Below are positions 16,529 to 25,539 of a DNA stretch of 37,431 nt, in pieces. Positions within the stretch are counted from its first letter, which is position 1. Each line of letters starts with the position of its first letter. The stretch lies in assembly GCA_013140565.1 (NCBI GenBank), contig JABFSP010000105.1:1-37431 (forward strand), given 5' to 3'. The notes under the pieces were generated by a model, which searched no databases, was not told the origin of the DNA, and saw nothing but the letters and a program-made list of their open reading frames with translations. The position numbers and the translations under genes were made by a program. Source of the stretch: Ignavibacteria bacterium (GTDB taxonomy: Bacteria > Bacteroidota > Ignavibacteria > Tepidaquicellales > OLB5).

Positions 16529-17487
16529 TACCAGTTTACTATATATTGGACGCCATCTTTGTTGAACCTTAAAGCCGGAAGCGGAAGGAACCTGAAGTGA
16601 TTTATGATATTTTTGAACCACAGCATGAATTTTGAATTTCCGGGAATAATGCGTTCCCAGTTGAGATCAAGTCCTACGTAATAATCAGCATATCGTTTAT
16701 CGAATTGTTTATAATCATTCACGCCGTAACCGGTCACAATATTTAAATAATCAGGCCAGAAATTTTTTGCTTTCTTTCCCAGGAAATCGTGAACATTCAC
16801 CGAAAGCCACATTGTCTGTCCGTTATAATCATCGAGGAAAGCACCGTTTTTATTTCCTGAAGTTATTTCTTCTGATGGGTAATAGCTCCATTTGAAATTA
16901 AAGCTTCTTAGCGGTTTAACGTAATATTGAGCAACGGGGTACAGTGCGCCGGCAACGTTGCATATCTGGTCGCCCATGGAAAATCCCCAGTCTGTTGCGA
17001 AGCCGTCTTCAATTTCAATATCTGTCATATACGCAATACTGAAAGCTGCGCCAAGCCATGTTGATGCCGTGGGTGAAAATCCAGCCCACTCCAGCGCGCC
17101 GCGGTAAATTGCCTGTAATAGTGCGCCATCAAAAAAGTGACCCGTTTTATCGGCGCTCATTGCATAATCCCAGTCATTTTGTATATGGAATTTACCCCTT
17201 TGTCCGCTCCACCATGCGTTCTTCTGGTAATTGTGCAGCCACCAGAATGCGCCTGCGGTTACTCCGGTTATTGCGGCGACTTTGAAGTAATTGACCTTAT
17301 ATTTTGGCTTTTGGAATTGCGATCCGCTGTTTATTTTGTTTTCGGTTTTACCGGTGGAATCAAATGATACTTTTTTATCTTTGAGTTTTAATTCCGTTTT
17401 AAAACCGGTTGAGCTTTGTGAAAAAACGCTCACCGAAAAGAATATCAGTATTACTGCGGGTAGTATTTTATAGATGAAATGGCTCAA
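16528..17487 (-). CDS. DUF2279 family protein, first copy
   Basis: Seen: signal peptide 1-23 (MSHFIYKILPAVILIFFSVS, ending VFSQ). The DUF2279 core at about 65-180 contains NAWWSGQRGKFH, DKTGHFFDGA, LEWAGF and TDIEIEDGFATDWGFSMGD. A strand-rich C-terminal half ends in VQYIVNW, an aromatic terminus compatible with a small outer-membrane barrel. The start is TTG, the first possible codon after an in-frame stop at 17494-17496. The stop overlaps the start of the paralogue by one base (TAATG), so the two proteins are made together and may form a hetero-oligomer. Function unknown; family membership is recognised from the motifs only. Confidence 0.82.
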   Translation of the reverse strand: MSHFIYKILPAVILIFFSVSVFSQSSTGFKTELKLKDKKVSFDSTGKTENKINSGSQFQKPKYKVNYFKVAAITGVTAGAFWWLHNYQKNAWWSGQRGKFHIQNDWDYAMSADKTGHFFDGALLQAIYRGALEWAGFSPTASTWLGAAFSIAYMTDIEIEDGFATDWGFSMGDQICNVAGALYPVAQYYVKPLRSFNFKWSYYPSEEITSGNKNGAFLDDYNGQTMWLSVNVHDFLGKKAKNFWPDYLNIVTGYGVNDYKQFDKRYADYYVGLDLNWERIIPGNSKFMLWFKNIINHFRFLPLPALRFNKDGVQYIVNW

Positions 17488-17604
17488 TATTAATTATATA
17501 CGAAAAGTTTCTTTCAATTGATGTAAGTTTAATCTAAAATCTTCGCTTATTCAATACTTGGATTTATGGTTTAAAATTAAGCTAATTCTTCATTCATATA
17601 TACT

Positions 17605-17635
17605 TTTGCTTAATAGGATTATTATATTATTTTTG
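17605..17635 (+). promoter_or_regulatory. Bacteroidetes-type promoter for def-fmt
   Basis: TTTG (17605-17608), 19 nt, then TATTTTTG (17628-17635): both boxes match the consensus fully. The def start lies about 103 nt downstream, leaving a leader of roughly 95 nt. Confidence 0.6.
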
Positions 17636-17738
17636 TTTGAGTTATGAAAACCGGATAAATGCTGATTCATTTCACCCGGCAAGCTTGTATGTAAATTTGT
17701 AAATTGATTTTTCAATCAATTACGGATATTTTTGAATA

Positions 17739-18338
17739 TTGAAGACACTTCCTATATATACGTACGGTTTTGAAGTACTCCGGAAAAAGACCAAAAAGGT
17801 CACGAAAATTGATGATAAATTCATTGAGCTGGTTGGCAGTATGTTTAATACTATGCATAAAGCTTCAGGTATAGGGCTGGCTGCGCCGCAAATTGGCAGC
17901 GAACTTGCTGTTACAGTTATTGATATTTCCAGGACAGAAGAGAAAAAGAAGATCAAGACCGAACCCTTAACCCTGATCAATCCGTTAATAAGGGATTACC
18001 ACGGTGAAGTTACTCTGGAAGAAGGCTGCCTGAGCATACCATATGTAAGGGGTGATGTTACCAGGCCGGAGACAATTTATATTGAATACCAGGACCTTGA
18101 CCTTAACAAACACTATATTGAGCTCAAAGGATTTATAGCCAGGGTTGCGCAGCATGAAATTGATCACCTCAACGGAGTATTGTTCATTGACCATCTGAAT
18201 AAAGATGAAAGAAAGATCCTGAAGCCTGAACTGGATTTGATCCGTAAGGGAGAAATTGAAACGGATTATCTTCTTGCAGAGCTTCCTAAAAAAGGAAAAA
18301 GTGTAAACACGCAGCACTCAAAACTTCACAAAAAATGA
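17739..18338 (+). CDS. def: Peptide deformylase
   Basis: Seen: all three metal-site motifs are intact. GIGLAAPQIG is at residues 44-53, EEGCLSIP at 94-101 (ligand Cys97), and QHEIDHLNG at 138-146 (ligands His139 and His143, catalytic Glu140). Known: it removes the formyl group from the N-terminal methionine of new proteins, with Fe or Zn. The 199 residues include a lysine-rich C-terminal tail beyond the catalytic domain. The start is TTG. An alternative downstream start would remove the conserved first strand (LPIYTYG), so TTG is preferred. The stop overlaps the fmt start (ATGA), giving the classic def-fmt pair. Confidence 0.96.
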   Translation: MKTLPIYTYGFEVLRKKTKKVTKIDDKFIELVGSMFNTMHKASGIGLAAPQIGSELAVTVIDISRTEEKKKIKTEPLTLINPLIRDYHGEVTLEEGCLSIPYVRGDVTRPETIYIEYQDLDLNKHYIELKGFIARVAQHEIDHLNGVLFIDHLNKDERKILKPELDLIRKGEIETDYLLAELPKKGKSVNTQHSKLHKK

Positions 18339-19261
18339 ATATCATTTTTATGGGTACGCCTGAATTTGCCGTACCTTCACTTAATATACTCTTAAACTCA
18401 CACCACAATATTTCCGCGGTTGTAACAGTGCCTGATAAACCTAAAGGCAGGGGACAGCATATTGCACAAAGCGATGTTAAAAAATTCGCTGTAGATGCCG
18501 GGCTCAACATACTCCAGCCTGTTAGTCTTAAAGATCCCGTTTTCATTGAAGAGATGAAGGACCTTTCACCCGATCTTATCGTTGTTGTCGCATTCAGAAT
18601 ATTGCCAAAGAATATTTTTAAACTGCCTAAATACGGTTCCATAAACCTTCATGCATCATTGCTGCCAAAGTACAGGGGAGCAGCGCCCATTAACTGGGCT
18701 GTAATTAATGGTGAAAGGGAAACGGGTGTAACAACATTTTTCCTGCAGGAAAAAGTTGATACCGGCGGCATCATAATGCAGAAAAATATAGATATTAATG
18801 CAGATGATAATGCAGGCTCGATCCATGATAAACTTATGAAATTGGGTGCACAGGTTGTTTTTGATACGGTGGATCTTATTGAAAATACAAACGGTAATCC
18901 TCCTGTATCAAAACAAAACAATGGCGAAGCTACCCCTGCGCCTAAGATATTTAAGGAGGATTGCAGAATTAATTTTGACCAGTCAGTTGATAAAGTTTAT
19001 GATTTCATCAGGGGACTCTCACCATATCCCGGCGCATTCACTGAATACAACAGCAAACAGATCAAAATTTTCCAGACAACCAAGTCACATTGGGATAGTC
19101 TTAAAGGTCCGGGCAGATTTTTTATTAAGGAAGGTAAGTTGTATGTTTCTACGCTGAATGAATTCCTTGAAATTAATGAATTGCAGATGGAAGGCAAGCG
19201 GAGAATGAACTCCGCTGAATTTCTGAACGGGTACAGCGATCTTTTCAAAAAGTTTAAATAA
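18335..19261 (+). CDS. fmt: Methionyl-tRNA formyltransferase
   Basis: Seen: MNIIFMGTPEFAVPSL is the family start. INLHASLLPKYRGAAPINWA gives catalytic Asn104 and His106 plus the SLLPKYRGAAP loop, and Asp142 in EKVDTGG completes the triad. The C-terminal domain (about 205-308) contains the FIRGLSPYPGAF motif for tRNA binding. At 308 residues it is full length. Known: it formylates Met-tRNA(fMet) using 10-formyl-tetrahydrofolate. It overlaps def by 4 nt and is therefore translated with it. The next gene starts 70 nt downstream without a clear promoter or terminator between, so read-through into the T9SS cargo gene is possible. Confidence 0.97.
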   Translation: MNIIFMGTPEFAVPSLNILLNSHHNISAVVTVPDKPKGRGQHIAQSDVKKFAVDAGLNILQPVSLKDPVFIEEMKDLSPDLIVVVAFRILPKNIFKLPKYGSINLHASLLPKYRGAAPINWAVINGERETGVTTFFLQEKVDTGGIIMQKNIDINADDNAGSIHDKLMKLGAQVVFDTVDLIENTNGNPPVSKQNNGEATPAPKIFKEDCRINFDQSVDKVYDFIRGLSPYPGAFTEYNSKQIKIFQTTKSHWDSLKGPGRFFIKEGKLYVSTLNEFLEINELQMEGKRRMNSAEFLNGYSDLFKKFK

Positions 19262-19331
19262 TAAAAGTTCATTTTCGTATTGAATATTTTCAGAAGTAAA
19301 GTTATAATAATCCAATTAACTTTCTTTCAAT

Positions 19332-21518
19332 ATGAAAATAAGAATAACTCATTTTTTTGTTTATTTCATGATCCCTTTCTATTTATTCTCTCAGGGTTTG
19401 AAAGATGTTACTTCAGGCGGCAATGATAAAGTAATAGCTGTTGGCAAAAATGGCCTTATCTTAAGGTCAACCAATGGCGGAGAATTCTTTTCAAGCTCAA
19501 TAGAAGGTAACTCTGATCTTAATTCGGTTTTTGCCATTTCAGATTTTGCATGTACTGTGGGTAAATCAGGTAAGATATTTATAAGCTCAAATTCCGGTAT
19601 GGGTTGGCAATCAGTTAACCAGAGCTCTTCAAGCGACTTTCAGTCGGTTTATTTTGTGGATGCTGTAACCGGGTTTATTTGCGGAACAAACGGTACAATT
19701 TTAAAAAGTACTTCCGGGGGAACTTCATGGTTTGCTCTTTCAAGCGGAATAACCTCAGATCTGAATGATATTAAATTCAGGGACCCGAACACGGGATTTG
19801 TATGTGGTTCAGGCGGAACAGTTCTGAAAACAACAAATGGCGGAGCGAACTGGAATAATCTGAATACCGGTATTAATAAAGAATTGTTATCAGTTGATAT
19901 AAAAGTTAATACAGTATTTGTAACCGGAAAAAGATCTGCAGTATACAGATCAACTAATGAAGGTTCAAACTGGAGTTTTGTTGACTACAGGCTAATGGGA
20001 ATATCGGATGTAAACTCACTTTTTATGATTGATGAAAATGCTCACTATGCGGTTGGGGGTGGAGGTTTTATCAGGAAATCAACTGATGGTGGCACCACCT
20101 ATACATACCAAAGCAACCCAATGCTTGCGAAACTGAATTCGATTTTTTTTACAGATCTAAATAACGGATGGGCAGTCAGTGAGAATAATAATGTTGTGCT
20201 CAGAACTGTAAACGGAGGAGCAAACTGGCTTTTGTATCCAGGTACAACTATTTCCTATACCTGGACAAAAGTTTTGCAGCTGCCCGCTAACCAATATTTA
20301 TCAGGTAAAACAATTTCAGTAAATCATCAAAATCCGCATATACTTTTTGCAGCAGGCGGTAATATAATGTACCGAAGTTCAGACGGGGGGAGCACCTGGA
20401 GCCAGGCGTTTACAATGCCAAATTTTAATTTGTGCGGGGGGTTTCTAAACAGTCCTTACGATAGTAACAAATTCGTTGTTATATTAAGGAATATCTCAAG
20501 CGGGATTGCAACAGTTCATAAAACTAATAATTATGGAGCTAACTGGCAGCTGGTATACAGCGGAGATCTGTTAAATGGCGGAATGCCTATAGAAGCTGAT
20601 CCGGTACATCATGATACTATATATTTCGGGGCATCGGGCACGCTTTACCGTTCAACAAATTTTGGTTCTGATTTTAGTGCAATTACTAGTCTACCAATAT
20701 TCAGATTCTGTGATATTGCTGTTAGTCATTTTGACCGTAACATCATATTCATAAGCTCAAATTTTCCTTCAAGGTTATTCAGGTCAACAAATTGGGGACT
20801 CAATTTCACCAAGGTAGATTCATCAATAATCACAAATTCTGAATTGCCTTCCATTGTAACATCACCATACTCACCACTGAATATATATCATGTATTTATA
20901 GGAAACACCACAGATGCGTTAAGGAAGTCACTTGACGGTGGGTCTACCTGGTCAAATGGTTACATTACTCCGCTGATGTGGGGCATGGATATTGCCAATG
21001 ATGATCCAAATTTGCTGTATACATTCAATTATGATACAAATGGTACCGATAGAGGTTATGTAAATATTTCATTTGATAATGGAAACACCTACACACAAAC
21101 TCCGATAAGGGAAAATTTAATCGGGAAAATAGACGAATCAATTTTTAATCTTGACAGGGCAAATGTCTTTGATCTTTTTGGAACAGAGATTTATAAACTG
21201 GTCCCGGTTTATAGCGCAGCAATTGGAATTCAACAGATATCATCGGAGTTGCCGAAAAAGTTTTCTTTTTCTCAAAATTATCCTAATCCGTTCAATCCTA
21301 AAACAAACATCGAGTTTTCGCTCGCAGCAAAGAGTCAGGTAAACATAAAAATATATGATTTAAGCGGTAAAGAGATTGAAAGGTTATTCACGGGTAATTT
21401 AACTCCCGGCAAATACAAAGTATCCTTGGATGCAACGGCCTATTCCAGCGGAATATATTTTTGCATCATTTCCACAGAACATATCACCGGGACTGTGAAA
21501 ATGGTTTTGATCAAATAA
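19332..21518 (+). CDS. Large secreted BNR/YCF48-like beta-propeller with T9SS sorting domain
   Basis: Seen: signal peptide 1-20 ending LFSQ. Many repeats of the type GTILKSTSGGTSWFAL and TVLKTTNGGANWNNL (BNR Asp-box or YCF48-like, S/T-x-D/N-G-G-x-x-W) cover residues about 25-620, probably two propellers. A T9SS type A domain ends the protein (about 645-728: FSQNYPNPFNPKTNIEF, YDLSGKEI, YSSGIYFCII and the end KMVLIK). It is a paralogue of the gene at 23181: the same start GLKD or GLND, the same repeat order, and a matching block before the sorting domain. No sialidase arginine triad is obvious, so a binding rather than hydrolytic role is likelier. No distinct promoter was found in the 70 nt after fmt. 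Confidence 0.85.
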   Translation: MKIRITHFFVYFMIPFYLFSQGLKDVTSGGNDKVIAVGKNGLILRSTNGGEFFSSSIEGNSDLNSVFAISDFACTVGKSGKIFISSNSGMGWQSVNQSSSSDFQSVYFVDAVTGFICGTNGTILKSTSGGTSWFALSSGITSDLNDIKFRDPNTGFVCGSGGTVLKTTNGGANWNNLNTGINKELLSVDIKVNTVFVTGKRSAVYRSTNEGSNWSFVDYRLMGISDVNSLFMIDENAHYAVGGGGFIRKSTDGGTTYTYQSNPMLAKLNSIFFTDLNNGWAVSENNNVVLRTVNGGANWLLYPGTTISYTWTKVLQLPANQYLSGKTISVNHQNPHILFAAGGNIMYRSSDGGSTWSQAFTMPNFNLCGGFLNSPYDSNKFVVILRNISSGIATVHKTNNYGANWQLVYSGDLLNGGMPIEADPVHHDTIYFGASGTLYRSTNFGSDFSAITSLPIFRFCDIAVSHFDRNIIFISSNFPSRLFRSTNWGLNFTKVDSSIITNSELPSIVTSPYSPLNIYHVFIGNTTDALRKSLDGGSTWSNGYITPLMWGMDIANDDPNLLYTFNYDTNGTDRGYVNISFDNGNTYTQTPIRENLIGKIDESIFNLDRANVFDLFGTEIYKLVPVYSAAIGIQQISSELPKKFSFSQNYPNPFNPKTNIEFSLAAKSQVNIKIYDLSGKEIERLFTGNLTPGKYKVSLDATAYSSGIYFCIISTEHITGTVKMVLIK

Positions 21519-21527
21519 CAAACAGAA

Positions 21528-22961
21528 CTACTTCATTTCAATAATTTTTTCTATCAGCCATTCCCGCGCAATTGTTGTCCTGTTCTCGTCAAGTTTTTTC
21601 ATCAGTATCTTCAGTTCGGGTTTCTGTTTCTTATCAAGTTTCATTAGGTTCGTTACATAATTAAGGAACAGTATGTACCTATCGAAATGAATGGAAAGCA
21701 TTTCCTTATGGCGTTTAAGGTAATGTTTTGCCGCATCAACAACCGCCTCCAGTGATTCAATTTCACCAAGCTCATAATACGCTTTTATCAGTGTTTCCTT
21801 TGACTTCAGGTAGAAGTATGTGAATTTGTAGCCTACTTTACTCAAATAGCCGATACAATCTTTATATCTTTTGTCATGAAATGCAATTAAAGCGGATGAA
21901 AGATTTATTGTATCGCGTTTTACTTCGCTGGCAATATTGCCTTTATATGTTTCAAAGAAATGTTCTACCCATTTCATATGTTTCATATTCAAACCGCAAA
22001 TGATAACCCCTATAAAATCGGTGTACTGCAGGTTTTTGTTCTTGGAATAGAACCCGGTCTTTTCAAAATTGGAGTGAATTTTATACAGTTCATTTACAAA
22101 TTTATCTTCACCAAGCGCTATTTTATTTACGCAGTAATTGGAAAGGGAGTAATATACCTGTTCAAGTTCATCCTCGTTATATTTTATTATATTCTGGAAT
22201 ACGTGTTTTTCAAGGTCATGGAAATGTTTGACAGTTTCGGGCTCAAGGACCATCATCAGGATCTTATACTCTGAATAGATTATCGGATGTTTTTTTTCTA
22301 TATCATCAATATTCTTTTCAATGTATTTAAGTATGTTTTCAACAGCCCAGTAAGTTTTATAAATACTTATGCCGGAAAGGATCCTTCTGCTTATTACAGT
22401 GTTCAGTACCTTGAGTTTTGTTACTATAAATAAATGGTCGGCATTATCACTCATTTCAAGGTAACTTTTATCCAGGTCCATATCCAGATCTTCACCGTGG
22501 TAGTTAAGCCAGGTTTCTTTAAAGGTAAATTCGTTGTAATAGTAATCGGTGTTGCGGTTAAAATCTTTCTGCTGAATTTCCGTGATCTCTTTGGAAACCA
22601 TATCAAATGTCTTAAGTATGTTCCTGTCACGAAGCGACCTGAGCAGGAAAGTTTTGCCGTGAAGTGAATTGTTGTTCAGTTCCTCTACTATCAGGAATTC
22701 TTCGAGAAGTGATGTGAATGTGCTGATGAGCGTTCTTACGTTCTGGTCCTTATCGCCTTCGCCGCTGAATATGGCTTTCGCTATTTTTTCGTTGGTAATG
22801 ATGTTTGCGTCAAATTCATCATAGCTGAAGTTGATCAGCTCATAAAGCTGGATTATTTTTCTGCTCTTGTTGTGGTAAGGTGAATTCAGGAATTCACCGA
22901 ATCTTTTGAATTCCGCAGGGCTAATGCCCTTTACCATTTCTGTTAGTTTAGATTCCCGCAT
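21528..22961 (-). CDS. All-helical protein of unknown function
   Basis: Not recognised beyond a general resemblance to hypothetical proteins of this bacterial group. Seen: 477 residues, no signal peptide or membrane helix, rich in Lys, Glu, Leu and Tyr. The N-terminus contains ISPAEFKRFGEFLNSPYHNK, a helical start I recall from Bacteroidetes proteins of unknown role. The middle and C-terminus show irregular TPR-like helix pairs (YKDCIGYLSKVGYKFTYFYL, LIKAYYELGEIESLEAVVDA). It lies alone on the minus strand between two paralogous T9SS cargo genes, convergent with the first (9-nt gap) and divergent from the second. Likely a cytoplasmic scaffold or adaptor, but this is inference from the helical repeat character. 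Confidence 0.75.
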   Translation of the reverse strand: MRESKLTEMVKGISPAEFKRFGEFLNSPYHNKSRKIIQLYELINFSYDEFDANIITNEKIAKAIFSGEGDKDQNVRTLISTFTSLLEEFLIVEELNNNSLHGKTFLLRSLRDRNILKTFDMVSKEITEIQQKDFNRNTDYYYNEFTFKETWLNYHGEDLDMDLDKSYLEMSDNADHLFIVTKLKVLNTVISRRILSGISIYKTYWAVENILKYIEKNIDDIEKKHPIIYSEYKILMMVLEPETVKHFHDLEKHVFQNIIKYNEDELEQVYYSLSNYCVNKIALGEDKFVNELYKIHSNFEKTGFYSKNKNLQYTDFIGVIICGLNMKHMKWVEHFFETYKGNIASEVKRDTINLSSALIAFHDKRYKDCIGYLSKVGYKFTYFYLKSKETLIKAYYELGEIESLEAVVDAAKHYLKRHKEMLSIHFDRYILFLNYVTNLMKLDKKQKPELKILMKKLDENRTTIAREWLIEKIIEMK

Positions 22962-23084
22962 AATATTATGGTTTTACTGAATATAATAATTTAACAAATT
23001 TTAGTTTAGGATATTTGTTTTTTCGCGAAAATGGCTCATTTTCAGAAGTTTATCCTGCTCCCAGCGGCGTAATATTCTTATTTT

Positions 23085-23141
23085 CTTTTAACAAAACCAT
23101 TTAAAAATCTTTGCATTCTTTTTCCAGTCATTGTATTTTTA
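23085..23141 (+). promoter_or_regulatory. Shared promoter module, copy 1
   Basis: CTTTTAACAAAA, A-rich stretch, CTTTG with TTTG at 23110-23113, exactly 20 nt, then TATTTTTA (23134-23141). It lies 39 nt before the ATG at 23181. The upstream TTAACAAA...TTTAAAAATCTTTG part matches copies at 25450, 27434 and 29492. Confidence 0.7.
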
Positions 23142-23180
23142 AATTGTCAGATAATAATCAATAAATTAAATTTATTTATT

Positions 23181-25352
23181 ATGAAAAAGCTCTCAATCTT
23201 AACAATGATATTCCTCTTTGTGCTCCCTTCGTTTTCTCAGGGATTAAATGATATTTGTATCTCTTCTGCAATAAATATTTATGCGGTCGGCAACGCGGGA
23301 GTATTTCTGAAGTCTACAAACGGGGGAACAGCATATTCAAGTTCTGTCATCGGAAACCGCAACATTAAATCAGTTTACTCAATAGGCTCAAATATTTGGT
23401 GCGCCGCAGATAACGGAGAGCTTATTCTCAGCAGGAATAGCGCCTTATCGTGGACTACCATAACCGTAAGTTCAGCTCACATACTAAATTCTGTATACTT
23501 CACAGATACGCTTACGGGATATATTGCCGGAAGCAGCGGAAGTCTTTTTAAAAGCATGGATGGTGGCAATACATGGTCAGCAGTTGCTACAGGATTAACG
23601 TTTAACCTTAATGAGATAAAATTTATAGATCCTCAAAACGGTTATTTAGCAGGGGATAATAATAGTTTGTACAGGACAAGCAATGGAGGCAGTAACTGGA
23701 TACAGCTCGCTACTCCATCAGTTTCAAACCTCAGATGTTTTGATCTTTCAGGAAATGAAATAATTGCCGGGAGTTCAGAAAATATACTCTATAGGTCAAC
23801 TAATGGAGGACAAAACTGGACAGCAATCCCGCTTAAAATACAATCGATTCCGGGAATAAACGCATTGGCAATATTAAGCCCGAACAATTACACAATAATT
23901 CTTGAAAGCGGTACAATATGGAATACGACCAATGGCGGGCAAAGTTTTACATTTGCTATTACTGAATTTATGGATCAATTGAACGCTGTTTCACTGTTAG
24001 GTCAAAGATTATTTGCGGTGAGCAATAAACAATTTATAGTATTAAGATCACTAAACAGCGGGTTAACATGGAACCTCTCTCAAAATACTACTGCTTCAAT
24101 TTCTTTCAGCCAGGTTTTAGGTGTAGGGGGAACCAATTATAACAAGATTCTTGAAATAAATTATCAAAAACGCGGTGTATTATATGTACTTGCAAAGGAT
24201 CTGCTGTACAGAACTCTGAATTACGGGGATAATTGGTCTGTTATAAGCACATTACCGCTTGATAGCGGCCAATATAAAAGCACACAACTTCTTGTGTCAA
24301 GAAATGATTCATCAAAAATGTTGGCCGGGTTAAGCACACCCGCTTCCGGCGGAGATTTGTGCAGAATATTCAGAACAAGCAACTACGGACAATCATGGAC
24401 AGAAGTAATTCAGGTTAAAATTGATGCAATTGGAAATTTTATGACTTCGGATCCTTCTCACCCGGATACAGTTTATTTAGGAGCAAGAGATTCTTTTTAC
24501 GTATCTGCGGATTTCGGCTTCACATGGCAAAAGATCTCTGAGTATCCGTTTGATGACTGGTGTGATATGGCAGTCAGCAATTCAGATTCCCGTATTATAT
24601 ATGCATCTACTAATCACTATCCGGCAAAGATCAATAAATCTACTGATAGAGGATTGACCTGGAATTTTATCGACTTTGTACTTGATACAAGTTTTTCAGA
24701 GATGCCATGCATCGCATTAAGCAATTTAGCTCCCAATGTATTGCTGCACGCCCAGGTTTCGGGAGTCGTAAGCCAAACAGGATTGAAAAGATCATACTCA
24801 TCCGGAAATTCATGGCTTTTCAATCAGCTTCCGGGTGCAAGCTGGTCGGTTGATATCGCTAAAGATGACCCAAAGTTATACGCCTTCGGCAGTGTATCAT
24901 ATGACCCGCTTTTTCTTTCCACAAATTCCGGCGGCAGTTTTACAGGCACATCTAATATTTATGCTGAACAGATAATGTATTATGACAGGGCAAACCTGTT
25001 TGTGAACAATCACGGGAACATAAGTAAGATGAAATACACGTATAACATGCCAGTAATAGGAATACAGAATATCTCAAACGAAGTTCCCGTGGATTTTTTA
25101 CTTGAACAGAATTTCCCGAATCCGTTTAACCCCGAAACCAATATAAATTTTTCCCTTCCCCAAAGGTCACGTGCAGCCATCATAGTTTATGATATTACCG
25201 GCAAAGAGGTAATCAGGCTTGTGGATGAATTTCTGGAAGCGGGAAATTACAGGATCAACTGGAATGCTTCGGGTTATTCCAGCGGAATATATTTTTATAA
25301 TCTGATATCAGATGATTTTCAGCAGACAAGGAAAATGGTCCTTGTTAAGTAA
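23181..25352 (+). CDS. Large secreted BNR/YCF48-like beta-propeller with T9SS sorting domain, paralogue
   Basis: Seen: signal peptide 1-19 ending FSQ. Repeated S/T-x-x-G-G-x-x-W motifs (SLFKSMDGGNTWSAV, LYRTSNGGSNWIQL, ILYRSTNGGQNWTAI) cover about 30-610. A T9SS type A domain occupies about 640-723 (LLEQNFPNPFNPETNINF, YDITGKEV, YSSGIYFYNL and the end KMVLVK). It is homologous along its whole length with the gene at 19332. The shared promoter module lies immediately upstream and a strong terminator follows 18 nt after the stop, so it is a single-gene unit. Predicted extracellular propeller; partner or ligand unknown. The QNF instead of QNY in the sorting motif is a minor variant. Confidence 0.85.
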   Translation: MKKLSILTMIFLFVLPSFSQGLNDICISSAINIYAVGNAGVFLKSTNGGTAYSSSVIGNRNIKSVYSIGSNIWCAADNGELILSRNSALSWTTITVSSAHILNSVYFTDTLTGYIAGSSGSLFKSMDGGNTWSAVATGLTFNLNEIKFIDPQNGYLAGDNNSLYRTSNGGSNWIQLATPSVSNLRCFDLSGNEIIAGSSENILYRSTNGGQNWTAIPLKIQSIPGINALAILSPNNYTIILESGTIWNTTNGGQSFTFAITEFMDQLNAVSLLGQRLFAVSNKQFIVLRSLNSGLTWNLSQNTTASISFSQVLGVGGTNYNKILEINYQKRGVLYVLAKDLLYRTLNYGDNWSVISTLPLDSGQYKSTQLLVSRNDSSKMLAGLSTPASGGDLCRIFRTSNYGQSWTEVIQVKIDAIGNFMTSDPSHPDTVYLGARDSFYVSADFGFTWQKISEYPFDDWCDMAVSNSDSRIIYASTNHYPAKINKSTDRGLTWNFIDFVLDTSFSEMPCIALSNLAPNVLLHAQVSGVVSQTGLKRSYSSGNSWLFNQLPGASWSVDIAKDDPKLYAFGSVSYDPLFLSTNSGGSFTGTSNIYAEQIMYYDRANLFVNNHGNISKMKYTYNMPVIGIQNISNEVPVDFLLEQNFPNPFNPETNINFSLPQRSRAAIIVYDITGKEVIRLVDEFLEAGNYRINWNASGYSSGIYFYNLISDDFQQTRKMVLVK

Positions 25353-25370
25353 AGTACCTTAATGCGACTC

Positions 25371-25415
25371 AAAAAACCACATACAATCCAGAATTGTTTG
25401 TGGTTTTTTATTTTT
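25371..25415 (+). terminator. Intrinsic terminator of the gene at 23181
   Basis: AAAAAACCACA (25371-25381) pairs with TGTGGTTTTTT (25399-25409). Inner pairing ACAAT/ATTGT extends the stem with one mismatch, and a T-rich tail continues to 25415. Confidence 0.88.
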
Positions 25416-25449
25416 AGCTAAGAAAGCCATTTATCATAAAATAGTATGA

Positions 25450-25504
25450 CTTAACAAAACAGCTAAAAATTCTTTGGTAAATGATAACCGGAATATTATT
25501 TTAC
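25450..25504 (+). promoter_or_regulatory. Shared promoter module, copy 2
   Basis: CTTAACAAAACAGCTAAAAA, then TTCTTTG with TTTG at 25473-25476, exactly 20 nt, then TATTTTAC (25497-25504), 35 nt before the ATG at 25540. A possible TTG start at 25474 lies inside this promoter and is therefore not used. Confidence 0.7.
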
Positions 25505-25539
25505 ATCAAAGTTCTTTTAAAATTTTAACTACTCTTGTT

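Noticed and set aside
16529-16621. N-terminal extension of the downstream DUF2279 gene
   Set aside because: The extra 31 residues lie inside the upstream paralogue in another frame, carry no signal peptide, and hide the clear TAATG-coupled start at 16528.
25474-25539. TTG start of a longer form of the gene at 25540
   Set aside because: The TTG is the TTTG box of the promoter module; the signal peptide begins at 25540.
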